Numbered from the stretch's first letter, positions 42,741-50,607 are shown. The stretch: DNA of 64,000 bases from Curtobacterium sp. BH-2-1-1 (GCF_001806325.1 NZ_CP017580.1:2666001-2730000); one strand, 5' to 3'. Made by a program: numbers and translations. Notes: a model not told the origin generated them from the sequence alone.

Positions 42741-43165
42741 TCACCGATCCTGATTCGTTACGCAAGTGCGCGGTCCCGCCGGCCGCGGGAGCCGGGAGGC
42801 GCGGGTCGGCCCCGGCGGGCGGGGCGCGCTGGGCGGGCGGTGCGGCTGCGCTGGCGGCAAAGCGACACTGTGCCGTCGAACCCGCGTGGGAATGTGTCGC
42901 TTCGGCGGGGTCGAGCGCGGAGCCGTCCTGTGAACTGTCGCTTTGGCGGAGCGGGGCGGGCGGGGCGGGCGGTCGCGACGTTTCGCGCTGGCCGACAGTT
43001 CACGGGCCCAGCGGCGCGTGAGGTGTCGCTCAGCGCGAAACCTCGCGCGCGGGGGCCACCGCGCGAGACTCGCCTCGGCGGACACTTTCGCGGCTCCGCG
43101 CCCGCGAAACTGTCCGCCGAGGTGAGACTCGGGAACGCCGAGCGCCGAGCGCCGCGCGCGGCCGC
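42741..43165. other. Intergenic region dense in inverted repeats
   Basis: This 425 bp stretch has no gene; frames in it lack coding character. It holds a half-element identical to one at 10301 (42795-42814). It also holds a distant inverted pair GTGAACTGTCG/CGACAGTTCAC (42930-42940, 42993-43003), several copies of a loose TGTCGCTNNGGCGG-like motif near 42894, 42936 and 43023, and the long hairpin listed separately. It separates the importer promoter from the 3' end of the first LacI gene. Confidence 0.55.
43073..43122. terminator. 20-bp-stem hairpin after the first LacI gene
   Basis: CCTCGGCGGACACTTTCGCG (43073-43092) pairs with 43103-43122 with a single mismatch and a 10-nt loop. It starts about 45 bp past the LacI stop on the minus strand and has no T-tract. 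The sequence differs from the GGAGGCGCGG and CGAACCACG families. Confidence 0.65.
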
Positions 43166-44260
43166 TCAGGCCTCGGTACGCCTCGGGTCGCTCGGCGCCG
43201 TCCGGGCAGCCGCCTCGGCCGCCCCCGCTCGCCCGAGGGTGCTCTCACGCGGCACGAGCTCGCTCCCGAGCACCACCGTCCGGTGCACGTGGTCCGCGGG
43301 GTCCTCGTCGAGCTCGGCCAGCATGAGCTCGACCGCCGCCGCGCCCATCTCCGACCCGTGCATCGTCACCGAGGTCAGCGGCACGGCACCGCCCCACGCG
43401 ACGGAGTTGTGGTCGCAGCCCGACACCGGGATGTCCTCCGGCACCCGGATCCCCGCCGCGCGCAGTTCGGACACGACCGCCATCGCCAGCAGATCCGTCA
43501 CACCGAGGATGCCGTCCGGCCGCTCGTTCGCCGGCATGGCGGCGATGCGTGCACCGGCGTCGGTCCCGCCGGGAGGGTCGATGTCACCGGCGTCGATGTC
43601 GACGAGCGTGACCTCGGGGTGGGCGGCGACCGCACGGAGCACCCCCGCCCGCCGGCGTTCGACGGGCTGCAGCTCCGCACGGGCGCTGACGAACCCGATG
43701 CGTCGGCAGCCGCGTTCGATGAGGTGCTCCGTCGCGAGGAACGCCGCTTGCTCGTTGTCCACCACCACCGAGCACGCATCGACCTCGGTCGGCTCGAAGT
43801 TCACGTAGACCACCGGTCGCCCGTGCCGCCGCGTGGTCTCGACCTGCTCGCGGGACTGGGTCATCGGGGCGAGCAGGATCCCCGACACACGTGCGCTCTC
43901 GAGGAACGCGAGGTGCTCACCCTGCGCCTGCAGGTCGTCCTCGCTGCTCGTGATGAGCAGGGTCAGCCCACGCTCACGCGCGGCGAGCTGCGCACCGTTC
44001 ACCATGTCGCTGAACAGGGAGTTGCGGAGGGACATCACGACGAGCCCGATCGCCCGCGTGCTCCCCGAGGCGAGTGCCCGCGCGTTGCGGTTCGGCGTGT
44101 ACCCGAGGTCGGTGATCGCGGCACGGACCCGCGCCGCCGTCGCGTCCGCCACGCGTTCCGGGTGGTTCAGCACGTTCGAGACCGTCGCGAGCGAGACGCC
44201 CGCCCGAGCGGCGACGTGGTGCACGCTCGGCGGTCCGTCGCGCCGGGGGACATGCACCAT
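43166..44260 (-). CDS. LacI-family transcriptional regulator (first of two)
   Basis: 364 residues. The DNA-binding part reads SVHHVAARAGVSLATVSNVLNHPERVADATAARVRAAITDLGYTPNRNARAL (about residues 12-65), with the LacI hinge following. The sugar-binding domain starts IGLVVMSLRNSLFSDMV. I chose the ATG opening MVHVPRRDG; the upstream extension is a translated intergenic repeat. Lies between the ABC importer and the second LacI gene, so it probably controls one or both rhamnose importers. Which operator it binds cannot be told. Confidence 0.9.
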   Translation of the reverse strand: MVHVPRRDGPPSVHHVAARAGVSLATVSNVLNHPERVADATAARVRAAITDLGYTPNRNARALASGSTRAIGLVVMSLRNSLFSDMVNGAQLAARERGLTLLITSSEDDLQAQGEHLAFLESARVSGILLAPMTQSREQVETTRRHGRPVVYVNFEPTEVDACSVVVDNEQAAFLATEHLIERGCRRIGFVSARAELQPVERRRAGVLRAVAAHPEVTLVDIDAGDIDPPGGTDAGARIAAMPANERPDGILGVTDLLAMAVVSELRAAGIRVPEDIPVSGCDHNSVAWGGAVPLTSVTMHGSEMGAAAVELMLAELDEDPADHVHRTVVLGSELVPRESTLGRAGAAEAAARTAPSDPRRTEA

Positions 44261-44599
44261 GCTCCGATCGTAGGCGGACCGGCGCGCCCTCCCGGCCATC
44301 CGCCGGACAGGCCGGCGCACCGACGCGCCCACCCGGCCATCCGTCGGACGGGAGGTGGGCCCCCCAGCCGGTTCCGGCGAACCGCGCCAGCGGGGCGACG
44401 GCCGTGACGGGAGGCGCGGTGCGGCGCCGACCCGCGCCTCCCGTCCGACGCGGCTCGCCGCCCGGTCCGCGAACGCGACGGTGTGCCGCGAACGGTTCCC
44501 GGGGGTCTGTCGCTCTGCCGTCACGGACGCCACGGCATGCCTGTGTCCTGTCGCTCCGGCGGCACGATCACGGGCACGCGGCGAAGCGCGCAGCGCACC
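44261..44599. other. Intergenic region between the two LacI genes
   Basis: This 339 bp gap has no gene. It contains a GGAGGCGCGG-family hairpin (44406-44445) that would end transcription of the second LacI gene. Two more copies of a TGTCGCT-like motif, near 44508 and 44550, resemble those at 42894-43030. I see no convincing promoter for the first LacI gene, though one must lie here. Confidence 0.45.
44406..44445. terminator. 14-bp-stem palindrome, GGAGGCGCGG family
   Basis: GACGGGAGGCGCGG (44406-44419) pairs perfectly with CCGCGCCTCCCGTC (44432-44445); the 12-nt middle can form a smaller GC-rich pair. The arms equal those of the hairpin at 14532 but the inner TGC/GCA is changed. It lies about 155 bp downstream of the second LacI gene's stop on its strand. 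Confidence 0.65.
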
Positions 44600-45610
44600 T
44601 CAGCGCTCGGCGACCGTGGATTGCCGCACGACGAGCTCGGGCGTGAACTCCACGTGCAGCTGGTCCGTGCCCTGCCCCTGGTCCACCTGGGCGAGCAGCA
44701 GTTCGATCGCCCGCCGCCCGAGGTCCTGCGCCGGCTGCCGCACCGAGGTGAGCGGGACGACCGCGGCCTCGGCGAACGCGATGTCGTCGTACCCGACGAT
44801 CGCGATCTCCTCCGGCACCCGGATCGACCCGCGCATGATGAACGCCTGTTCGAGGCCGACGGCGAGCAGGTCGTTCGCCGCGAACACCGCGTCCGGGCGT
44901 TCGGCGGCCGGTCGGGCCTGGATCTCCTCGCCGACGCGCCGACCCTCGAGGACGGAGAGCGACGTGGTCGGGATCACCTCGAGCGCCGCACCCGACGCCT
45001 CGGCCGCGGCGACCGCGCCGGAGTGGCGGTCGGTGACCTGCCGGATGCCGAACGGGCCGCCGACGAAGGCGATCCGCCGGCGTCCGATCGCGGTGAGGTG
45101 CGTGACGGCGATGCGGCCTCCGGCGACGTCGTCGACGGAGACGGACGCGAAGTGCTCGTCGTCGGCACGGCGGTCCACGAGGACCACGGCGGTGCCCTGG
45201 TCGCGCAGTCGCTCGAGGCGGCCGAGGTCGTCCCCGGCGGGGGAGATGAGGAGTCCGGCGACGCGGCGCTCCTCGAACAGGTCGACGTAGGTGTGCTCGC
45301 GGTCGACCGACTCGTCGGAGTTCCCGACGAGGACGGCCAGACCCTTCTGCATGGCCGCGTCCTCGGCGCCGCGGGCGACGTCGGTGAAGAACGGGTTCCC
45401 GCCGTCGAGCACGATGAGCCCGACGGTCGAGCTGCGGCCGGCGCGGAGCTGGCGGGCGGAGTCGTTGCGGACGAACCCGAGTTCGGCGATCGCGGACTGC
45501 ACGCGTTCGACGGTCCCCGGTGCCACCTTGTCGGGACGGTTCAGCACGTTCGAGACGGTGCCGAGTGACACGCCGGCGAGCGCTGCGACGTCCCGAACGC
45601 TCACTGCCAT
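44600..45610 (-). CDS. LacI-family transcriptional regulator (second of two)
   Basis: 336 residues with a clean start MAVSVRDVAALAGVSLGTVSNVLNRPDKV, a standard LacI helix-turn-helix with the hinge helix after it (NDSARQLRAGRSSTVGLIVLDGGNPFFTDV). The effector domain ends LGRRAIELLLAQ and PELVVRQST. It is divergent from the MFS importer/mutarotase unit, and a TGAAACGATTCA operator lies between them, so it is the best candidate for the rhamnose repressor of both that unit and the rhaI operon. L-rhamnose or a derivative is the likely inducer, by context. Confidence 0.9.
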   Translation of the reverse strand: MAVSVRDVAALAGVSLGTVSNVLNRPDKVAPGTVERVQSAIAELGFVRNDSARQLRAGRSSTVGLIVLDGGNPFFTDVARGAEDAAMQKGLAVLVGNSDESVDREHTYVDLFEERRVAGLLISPAGDDLGRLERLRDQGTAVVLVDRRADDEHFASVSVDDVAGGRIAVTHLTAIGRRRIAFVGGPFGIRQVTDRHSGAVAAAEASGAALEVIPTTSLSVLEGRRVGEEIQARPAAERPDAVFAANDLLAVGLEQAFIMRGSIRVPEEIAIVGYDDIAFAEAAVVPLTSVRQPAQDLGRRAIELLLAQVDQGQGTDQLHVEFTPELVVRQSTVAER

Positions 45611-45652
45611 GGGGTCATCCTGGCATCGGGGCGGGCGTTCCGGTGGAGCGAC

Positions 45653-45708
45653 TTGCCCTCCGGCCGAACGACGAGTACCGTCTCCGCAGCACCGTTGAAA
45701 CGATTCAC
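45653..45708 (+). promoter_or_regulatory. Promoter and LacI-type operator of the MFS/mutarotase unit
   Basis: TTGCCC (45653-45658), a 17 bp spacer and TACCGT (45676-45681) form the promoter; the -10 is the same hexamer as at the rhaI promoter. The operator TTGAAACGATTCAC (45695-45708) lies 13 bp further, around or just after the start of transcription. Its core TGAAACGATTCA equals the rhaI operator exactly. Confidence 0.75.
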
Positions 45709-45733
45709 TGACGAACACGCGAACGGAGGACCA

Positions 45734-47095
45734 ATGGCGGTCCGTATCGGAGCCCGCAACACCACGGGCTGGAAGGCGACGATCTCGGTCGCCATGTCGA
45801 ACTACATCGAGTCGGGGTCGATCATCGCGATCGCCACGAGCCTCAGCCTCTGGCAGGCGCAGTTCCACGTCGGGGACCTGCAGGTCGGGCTCCTCGCCAG
45901 CCTGTCCGCGAACGCGTTCGGCGCAGCGGCCGGCGCCATCATCGGCGGACCCCTGTGCGACCGCTACGGCCGGAAGTTCATCTACACCTACGACCTGCTG
46001 CTCTACATGCTCGGGATCCTGCTCGCGGTGTTCGCCGGCAGCTACGGCATGCTCCTCGTCGGGTTCATCCTCACCGGCATCGCGGTCGGCGCGGGCGTCC
46101 CCGCGAGCTGGACCTACATCGCCGAACAGGCCCCGGCCGACAAGCGCGCTGCCCACGTCGGCACCGCGCAGCTCGCCTGGTCGATCGGCCCGATGGTCGG
46201 CTTCGCCCTGGCCATCGCCGCCGCGCCGCTCGGGCTCCTCGGCAGCCGCCTGATCTTCGCGCACCTGTTCGTCGTCGCCGCGATCGTGTGGTGGCTGCGA
46301 CGCGGCCTGCCCGAGTCCACGATCTGGAAGGACGAGCGCGCGGCCACCGGCTCCGCGAACTTCTTCCACGGCTTCACCCAGCTGTTCAGCCGCCGCAAGA
46401 ACCTCACCGCGATGCTGTTCCTGTTCGGCGTCTACGCGCTCTGGAACACCGTGGCCGGGCAGGCCGGCATCTTCCAGCCCCGCGTCTACTCCGCCACCGG
46501 CGTGACGAGCGTCACCGAGCAGTACGGGCTGCAGATCCTCGTGTGGGGCTGCACCGTCGCCGCGACGTACTTCGGGTTCATGCGCTTCGCCGACCGGATG
46601 AGCCGGAGGCTGCTCTACGCGATCGGCGCCGCGCTCGCGGTCGTCGCCTGGGCCGTCCTCATCTACGCGCCCGCGAACCTCGGCACGCTGCTGTTCTTCG
46701 CGATCGCGTGGGGCATCTCGTCGGGCATCGGCGCGCAGGCGTTCTACGGGCTCTGGACGAGCGAGCTGTTCGCGACCCGTTACCGGGCGAGCGCGCAGGG
46801 CGTCCTGTTCCTCGCCGCGCGGGTCATGGTCGGCCTGCTGAGCATCTGGTTCCCGCTCCTGCTCTCCGACATCGGGCTCCGTGCACTCGGCGGGCTCATC
46901 CTCGGCCTGCTCGCGCTGTCGTTCCTGGTCGGGACGATCTGGGCGCCGCGGACGCAGGGCAAGACCCTCGAGGAGATCGAGGCCGAACGCTACGGCACCG
47001 TCACCAGCGCGACCGGCACGGTCCGCACGCCCGAGGAGCACGCCGCGCGCCAGCAGACGCTGCAGGGTGCGCGGGACGAGCGGACGCCACGGTGA
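45734..47095 (+). CDS. MFS sugar transporter, probable L-rhamnose importer
   Basis: 453-residue membrane protein of the MFS sugar-porter type with 12 helices. Marks are GGPLCDRYGRKFIY (motif A, about residues 70-83), a matching second-half signature weakened to RFADRMSRRLLY, and ELFATRYRASAQGV near residue 350. The ATG opening MAVRIGAR has GGAGG upstream. Shared operator with the rhaI operon and an overlapping mutarotase gene make rhamnose the likely cargo. It would give the cell a second route besides the ABC importer. Confidence 0.87.
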   Translation: MAVRIGARNTTGWKATISVAMSNYIESGSIIAIATSLSLWQAQFHVGDLQVGLLASLSANAFGAAAGAIIGGPLCDRYGRKFIYTYDLLLYMLGILLAVFAGSYGMLLVGFILTGIAVGAGVPASWTYIAEQAPADKRAAHVGTAQLAWSIGPMVGFALAIAAAPLGLLGSRLIFAHLFVVAAIVWWLRRGLPESTIWKDERAATGSANFFHGFTQLFSRRKNLTAMLFLFGVYALWNTVAGQAGIFQPRVYSATGVTSVTEQYGLQILVWGCTVAATYFGFMRFADRMSRRLLYAIGAALAVVAWAVLIYAPANLGTLLFFAIAWGISSGIGAQAFYGLWTSELFATRYRASAQGVLFLAARVMVGLLSIWFPLLLSDIGLRALGGLILGLLALSFLVGTIWAPRTQGKTLEEIEAERYGTVTSATGTVRTPEEHAARQQTLQGARDERTPR

Positions 47096-47493
47096 GCGAC
47101 GCGGACCAGCGTGATGCGCGCCTCCCCGACGGCACTGGAGGCGCGGATCACGTGACCCGCGTCTGCTTCCGCCTGCAGGTGGGGACCGAGCACCTCGACG
47201 CCTACCGCGAGCGGCACGCCGCGGTCTGGCCGGCGATGCTGCGGGCGATCGCGGCCGCGGGACGACGGAACTACTCGCTGTTCCTCGACGACGACGGCCT
47301 GCTCATCGGGTACTACGAGACGGACTCGGTGGCGGATGCCGACGCGTCGCTCGCCACGTCCGAGGTGGCCGCCGCGTGGGAGGCGCACATGCAGGACCTG
47401 TTCGACGGCGCGACCGGGCGGGCGGACCAGGCGGCGCGTGTACTGCCGGAGGTCTTCAACCTCGAGGACCAGCTCGCGTCGGGCGCATCGTGA
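47092..47493 (+). CDS. rhaM: L-rhamnose mutarotase
   Basis: 133 residues from a GTG overlapping the MFS stop (GTGA). RhaM interconverts the anomers of L-rhamnose, feeding the isomerase. The family core is clear: RVCFRLQVGTEHLDAYRERHAAVWPAML with the catalytic His, and the end VLPEVFNLED. Family members usually have about 104-113 residues and begin at M/V-x-R-x-C/A-F. A second GTG at 47152 would give 113 residues. The 20 residues before it (SDADQRDARLPDGTGGADH) are encoded by a palindromic repeat, so 47152 may be the true start, using the repeat's GGAGG as binding site. Confidence 0.87.
   Translation: MSDADQRDARLPDGTGGADHVTRVCFRLQVGTEHLDAYRERHAAVWPAMLRAIAAAGRRNYSLFLDDDGLLIGYYETDSVADADASLATSEVAAAWEAHMQDLFDGATGRADQAARVLPEVFNLEDQLASGAS
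47112..47150 (+). repeat. GGAGGCGCGG-family palindrome inside the rhaM 5' end
   Basis: The arm TGATGCGCGCCTCC (47112-47125) pairs with GGAGGCGCGGATCA (47137-47150) with one mismatch over an 11-nt loop. The arms have the family core GGAGGCGCGG. It lies between the two candidate start codons of rhaM, and its right arm places GGAGG ten bases before the second one. Confidence 0.65.
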
Positions 47494-47540
47494 GCAGGAA
47501 TGGTCGGGTCCCGTCGCCGGACCCGACCATTCCTGCTCAC
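47490..47540. terminator. Perfect 22-bp-stem hairpin at the rhaM stop codon
   Basis: GTGAGCAGGAATGGTCGGGTCC (first 20: GTGAGCAGGAATGGTCGGGT) at 47490-47511 pairs without mismatch with 47519-47540 over a 7-nt loop. The TGA stop of rhaM lies in the left arm. The arms are less GC-rich than the other families and unrelated to them. Marks the right end of the rhamnose locus. Confidence 0.75.
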
Positions 47541-47596
47541 CGAACGACGTCCGCGGGGCACCGGGGACTGCAAGGCACCCTCGCTACCGTGGGGCC

Positions 47597-48511
47597 ATGC
47601 AGCAGCCCGCAGCCGGGACCCTCCGCGTCCTCCACCTGTCCGACACCCACCTCACGGGCGACGGTGCCCTGCACCAGGGGTCCGTCGACACGACCGCCGC
47701 GCTCGAGGGCGTGCTCGCCCGGGTCGACGGCGTCCCGGGGATCGGGCTCGTGGTGGTGTCCGGCGACGTCTCCGAGGACGGCTCCCCGGAGTCGTACGCC
47801 GCAGTGCTCGAGCGCGTCGGCGGCTGGGCGGAACGCCACGGCGCGGCGCTCGTCACAGTCCCGGGCAACCACGACCTCCGCGAGGGGTTCCGACAGGTCC
47901 TCGCGAACGGCCACGTCCTCGGCGAGGGCGGCCGGCCGCTCATGCACACCATGGAGTACCACCCGCCGACCGTGCCGGTCTGGGGGCAGTCCCTCGTCGC
48001 GGGTCGGCGGATCGTCACGGTCGACACGAGCGTCCCCGGGGTCGGCTACGGCGAGATCGCCGAGGCGTCGCTCGAACGACTCCGCGCCGCGCTCGCCGGC
48101 GACCACGCGCCGCACGGCACCGTCGTCGTGCTGCACCACCCGCCGCTGCCGGCACCGACCGCGCTGCACGAGGCCCTGCGACTCCGCAACCCGGAGGCGC
48201 TCGCCGACGCGATCCGCGGCTCCGACGTCCGGGTCGTGCTCGCGGGGCACTACCACCACCACTTCGCCGGGACGCTCGCGGGCGTGCCCGTGCTCGTCGC
48301 GCCCGGTGTCGCGAACGACACCGACGTCACCGGCGCCTACGACGAGGAGTCCGCGTACGTCGACTCCGGAGCGCTCGTCGTCGACGTCGCCGAGGACGGC
48401 TCGGTCTGGTCGACACCGGTCCGCGTGCCGCGGCCGGACGCGGACCCGCTCGCGTTCGCGCTCGACGCGGACACCGTGGCGCGCGTCATCGAGGCGTCCA
48501 CCGGGCAGTAG
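47597..48511 (+). CDS. Calcineurin-type metallophosphoesterase (CpdA-like)
   Basis: 304-residue cytoplasmic hydrolase. Metal-binding motifs occur in order: LHLSDTHL (D-x-H), VVSGDVSEDG (G-D), TVPGNHDLR (G-N-H-D), VVVLHHPPLP and AGHYHHHF (G-H-x-H). This is the class III cyclic-nucleotide phosphodiesterase pattern, as in CpdA and Rv0805. Substrate could be cAMP or another phosphodiester. It begins 57 bp after the rhaM hairpin and is probably a separate unit. Confidence 0.87.
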   Translation: MQQPAAGTLRVLHLSDTHLTGDGALHQGSVDTTAALEGVLARVDGVPGIGLVVVSGDVSEDGSPESYAAVLERVGGWAERHGAALVTVPGNHDLREGFRQVLANGHVLGEGGRPLMHTMEYHPPTVPVWGQSLVAGRRIVTVDTSVPGVGYGEIAEASLERLRAALAGDHAPHGTVVVLHHPPLPAPTALHEALRLRNPEALADAIRGSDVRVVLAGHYHHHFAGTLAGVPVLVAPGVANDTDVTGAYDEESAYVDSGALVVDVAEDGSVWSTPVRVPRPDADPLAFALDADTVARVIEASTGQ

Positions 48512-48525
48512 ACGCGCCGTTCGTC

Positions 48526-48566
48526 GGACGGGAGGCACGGTGCGGGCGCGCACCGTCCCTCCCGTT
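48526..48566. terminator. Imperfect palindrome, GGAGGCGCGG family
   Basis: The arm GGACGGGAGGCACGGTGC (48526-48543) faces GCACCGTCCCTCCCGTT (48550-48566), with two mismatches. The family core has changed to GGAGGCACGG, and the opposing arm holds a partly matching change, so this is a diverged copy. It lies 15 bp after the phosphodiesterase stop. Confidence 0.6.
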
Positions 48567-48658
48567 CGTCGTGTGCGCACGCCGGTACCCCGCGCGTTCG
48601 GGTTGCAGTCGGGAACTCCGAGTAGGCCGGTGGCACACCTGGAGCGAAGGAGCACCCC

Positions 48659-49720
48659 ATGCGGATCGGCAGTGCAGTGCAGTACGACCGGTACGGCGAC
48701 TTCGACGTCGTCGAGCTCGTCCCGCAGGAACGCCCGGAAGCGGGTCCCGGCGAGATCGTCGTCGAGATCGTCGCGGCGGGGCTCAACCACATCGAACGGT
48801 TCCTGCGAGAGGGCAAGCTCCAGGACCACATCGAGCTCACGTTCCCGGCTCGTCAGGGCGTCGACTTCGCCGGCATCGTCCGGGCACGCGGCGACGGGGT
48901 CAAGGACCTGCGCGTCGGCGACGAGGTGATGGGGCACGCACCGACCGGCGGGTCGCACGCCACCTGGCTCGTCGTGCCGCGCGCTGCCGTCATCAAGAAG
49001 CCGGAGCACGTCGGCTGGGAGGTCGCCGGCGGCCTCTACCTGGCCGGGTGCACCGCGGTGTCGGTCGTCCGCAGCCTCAAGCTCGGACCGGAGGACACCG
49101 TCGTCATCACCGCTGCGGCCGGCGGCGTCGGGCACATCGAGTGCCAGCTCGCTCACGACGCCGGGGCGACCGTCATCGCGCTCGGCAGTGCGCGCAACCA
49201 CGACTACCTCCGCCAGATCGGCACCCTGCCCGTCGTGTACGGCGAGGGCGAGGAGGAACGCATCCGTGCGATCGCGGCCGGCCGCCCGATCACCGCGTTC
49301 ATCGACAACCACGGCGAGAGCCGGGCCGAGGAACTCGCGGAACGCCTCGGCGTCGCACCGGGGCGGTTCGTGTCGTCCGAGGCGCGACGCGACATCGAGA
49401 TCCGGTTCCTGCGGGCGCCGGCCGAGGACGAGGAGACCCGGGAGCTCCTGGCCCTCCTGGCGAAGGCCGTACAGGACCGTCGCGTGCAGGTGCTCATCTC
49501 CGGGTTCTACCCGTTCGAGTACATCGTCGAGGCGTACGAGGACCTCGCCGAGATGAAGTCCCGCGGCAAGGTCGTGATCGGGATGCAGACCGTCGAGACC
49601 GGTGCACGGATGGACTGGTACCGCTCGGAGAAGGCCCGGGACCTGCGCGACCGGTACGCCGACGCGCGGGGGAGCGACTCCGAGACGATGGCGGGCGGGT
49701 CGGCGAGCCCGAGCGCCTAG
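48659..49720 (+). CDS. Zinc-free MDR oxidoreductase (NADP-dependent quinone reductase type)
   Basis: 353 residues of the medium-chain dehydrogenase/reductase superfamily: GroES-like part with VEIVAAGLNHIERFLREG and FPARQGVDFAGIVRARG, then the cofactor domain VVITAAAGGVGHIECQLAHDAGATVIALGS. Zinc ligands are missing. A 25-residue tail (DRYADARGSDSETMAGGSASPSA) is longer than usual and low in complexity. ATG follows GGAG-like sequence. Its stop overlaps the convergent ABC permease's stop region by 4 bp. Confidence 0.85.
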   Translation: MRIGSAVQYDRYGDFDVVELVPQERPEAGPGEIVVEIVAAGLNHIERFLREGKLQDHIELTFPARQGVDFAGIVRARGDGVKDLRVGDEVMGHAPTGGSHATWLVVPRAAVIKKPEHVGWEVAGGLYLAGCTAVSVVRSLKLGPEDTVVITAAAGGVGHIECQLAHDAGATVIALGSARNHDYLRQIGTLPVVYGEGEEERIRAIAAGRPITAFIDNHGESRAEELAERLGVAPGRFVSSEARRDIEIRFLRAPAEDEETRELLALLAKAVQDRRVQVLISGFYPFEYIVEAYEDLAEMKSRGKVVIGMQTVETGARMDWYRSEKARDLRDRYADARGSDSETMAGGSASPSA

Positions 49721-50607
49721 CTCAGGACGTCCTTCGTGGTGAACCGGCTGTACGCCAGCGCGCCGAAGACGACGACGTAGCCGAGCTGGAGCACGGCGTT
49801 CGACCCGAACGAGTCGAACGCGATCGGGTCGCGGAGCAGGTCGCCGAACCCGAGCCACTGGTGCGAGAACAGGTACGGGTGCAACCAGTCGAGCTGCGGA
49901 AGCTGGTCGAGCACCTGGGACGCCCCGGCGAGCACCACCGTCGCGGCCATCGCACCGACCGGCACGCTCGTCAGGGTCGAGGCGAACAGCCCGATCGCCG
50001 ACAGCCCGAGCATCGACAGCGTCACGTAGAGCGCGAGCAGCACGGCCCGGCCGGCGTAGGACCAGCCGTCGACCTGCGTGCCCGAGAGGAGGGCCACCGG
50101 GCCGATCGGGAACAGCACGGCACCGATCGCGGCCCCGACCAGGACGATGAGGAGCGTCGCGGCGAGGCAGAACGCCACCGCCCCCGCGTACTTGACGAGG
50201 ATGAACCGCACGCGGCCTGTCGGGGCCACGAGCAGGTAGCGGATGGTGCCGTGGCTGGCCTCGCCCGCGACGGTGTCACCCGCGACCACGCCCACGGTGA
50301 GCGGCAGGAACAGCGGGATCGACACGGTCAGCGCGGTGAACGCCACGAACAGCCCGTTGTTCGTGATGTCGCCGAGGAACGCGGGACCACCGGAGTCGTC
50401 GCCGGTCGTGAGCCGGACGGCGACGGCGATGAGGATCGGCACGAGGGCGAGCGCCCCGAGCATCGCCCACGTGCGGCGGCGTCGGAAGACGAGGGCGAGC
50501 TCGGAGCCGAGGAGTGCGAAGGGGCGCTGGCGGGGACGTGGGGAGGCGCGGACGTCGTGCGACTGCGGGTCGTCCGTCGGCACGGTGGCGGCGTCAGGCT
50601 GCGACAT
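49717..50607 (-). CDS. ABC-2 type permease
   Basis: 296-residue membrane protein with six helices and a 45-residue cytoplasmic N-terminus. The motif VVAGDTVAGEASHGTIRYLLVAPTGRVRFILVKY is the cytoplasmic gate of ABC2_membrane_2-type exporters. Its start overlaps the ATPase gene by 14 bp. Third gene of a small operon whose first gene encodes an exported LolA/RseB-like protein. Substrate unknown; such pairs export lipids, drugs or bacteriocins. Confidence 0.87.
   Translation of the reverse strand: MSQPDAATVPTDDPQSHDVRASPRPRQRPFALLGSELALVFRRRRTWAMLGALALVPILIAVAVRLTTGDDSGGPAFLGDITNNGLFVAFTALTVSIPLFLPLTVGVVAGDTVAGEASHGTIRYLLVAPTGRVRFILVKYAGAVAFCLAATLLIVLVGAAIGAVLFPIGPVALLSGTQVDGWSYAGRAVLLALYVTLSMLGLSAIGLFASTLTSVPVGAMAATVVLAGASQVLDQLPQLDWLHPYLFSHQWLGFGDLLRDPIAFDSFGSNAVLQLGYVVVFGALAYSRFTTKDVLS

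Noticed and set aside
47537..49858. A 773-codon open frame antisense to the phosphodiesterase and oxidoreductase genes
   Set aside because: It spans two real genes and the gap between them, has Arg/Asp/Val-biased composition and no recognisable fold.
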